From Geomonas ferrireducens (GTDB taxonomy: Bacteria > Desulfobacterota > Desulfuromonadia > Geobacterales > Geobacteraceae): a DNA stretch of 64,000 nt. Under the pieces are notes generated by a model. That model saw nothing but the letters and a program-made list of their open reading frames with translations, did no database searches and was not told the origin of the DNA. The stretch spans positions 936,602-1,000,601 of the forward strand of contig NZ_SSYA01000003.1 of NCBI RefSeq assembly GCF_004917065.1, in the 5' to 3' direction. A program made the translations under genes and the position numbers. Positions 62,184-64,000 of this stretch are shown piece by piece. How positions within the stretch are numbered: position 1 is the stretch's first letter; each line of letters starts with the position of its first letter.

Positions 62184-64000
<1,817 letters not shown>

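Overview
The window looks like a chromosome segment from a Geobacter-type deltaproteobacterium (Geobacteraceae; Desulfuromonadia). The genes are GC-rich. The locus carries an exosortase/PrsK-PrsR exopolysaccharide system, and there are two GEMM-I riboswitches of the variant described from Geobacter. No replication origin, phage, IS element or CRISPR array is seen. The calls come from reading motifs, start sites and gene order; no database search was run.

Layout. (1) 1-18253, + strand: an exopolysaccharide operon of the XrtA (PEP-CTERM/EpsH) type. It runs from a tyrosine autokinase (partial) through an ExeA-like ATPase, outer-membrane beta-barrel, polysaccharide deacetylase, FemAB-like transferase, DegT aminotransferase, exosortase and EpsI. 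It continues with glycosyltransferases, a flippase-glycosyltransferase fusion, a Wzy-like polymerase and a methyltransferase. Most junctions overlap by a few bases. (2) 18299-27746: a surface-protein island that interrupts the sugar operon. It holds a beta-helix protein, a protein joining six MshEN-type motifs to exported FN3/Ig domains, a truncated glycosyltransferase, a GT2 and a DUF218 protein. Two riboswitch-controlled FN3/Ig proteins and a lipoprotein follow. (3) 27779-33410: a Crp/Fnr regulator (- strand), a UDP-sugar dehydrogenase, and PrsK-PrsR. (4) 33529-41555: a chemoreceptor with two cysteine-rich PAS domains, a small zinc-ribbon protein, an array of thirty-eight 22-bp repeats, a serpin, a RibD-like reductase and a TIGR03118 lipoprotein. 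(5) 41962-64000: core genes. These are tRNA-Cys, pgsA, a lytic transglycosylase, nadB, chorismate mutase, a lone DAHP-synthase regulatory domain, glnD, a xer recombinase, apgM, an aminotransferase, lepB, lepA, a cysteine desulfidase, a chemoreceptor, ornithine cyclodeaminase plus arginase, carbonic anhydrase and a malic enzyme (partial).

How it fits together. Region 1 makes, modifies and exports a polysaccharide and carries the exosortase that anchors PEP-CTERM proteins. PrsK/PrsR is the sigma-54 two-component pair expected to switch on those substrate genes, none of which lies here. The island between them appears wired to cyclic dinucleotides at two levels. Two mRNA leaders carry GEMM-I aptamers with A at the ligand-selecting position (expected cyclic AMP-GMP sensing), and a paralogous protein carries MshEN-type motifs (expected c-di-GMP binding) on the cytoplasmic side of a signal anchor. 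This is the strongest candidate for an undescribed system in the window. The 22-bp palindromic array beside the zinc-ribbon gene is the strongest unexplained non-coding structure.
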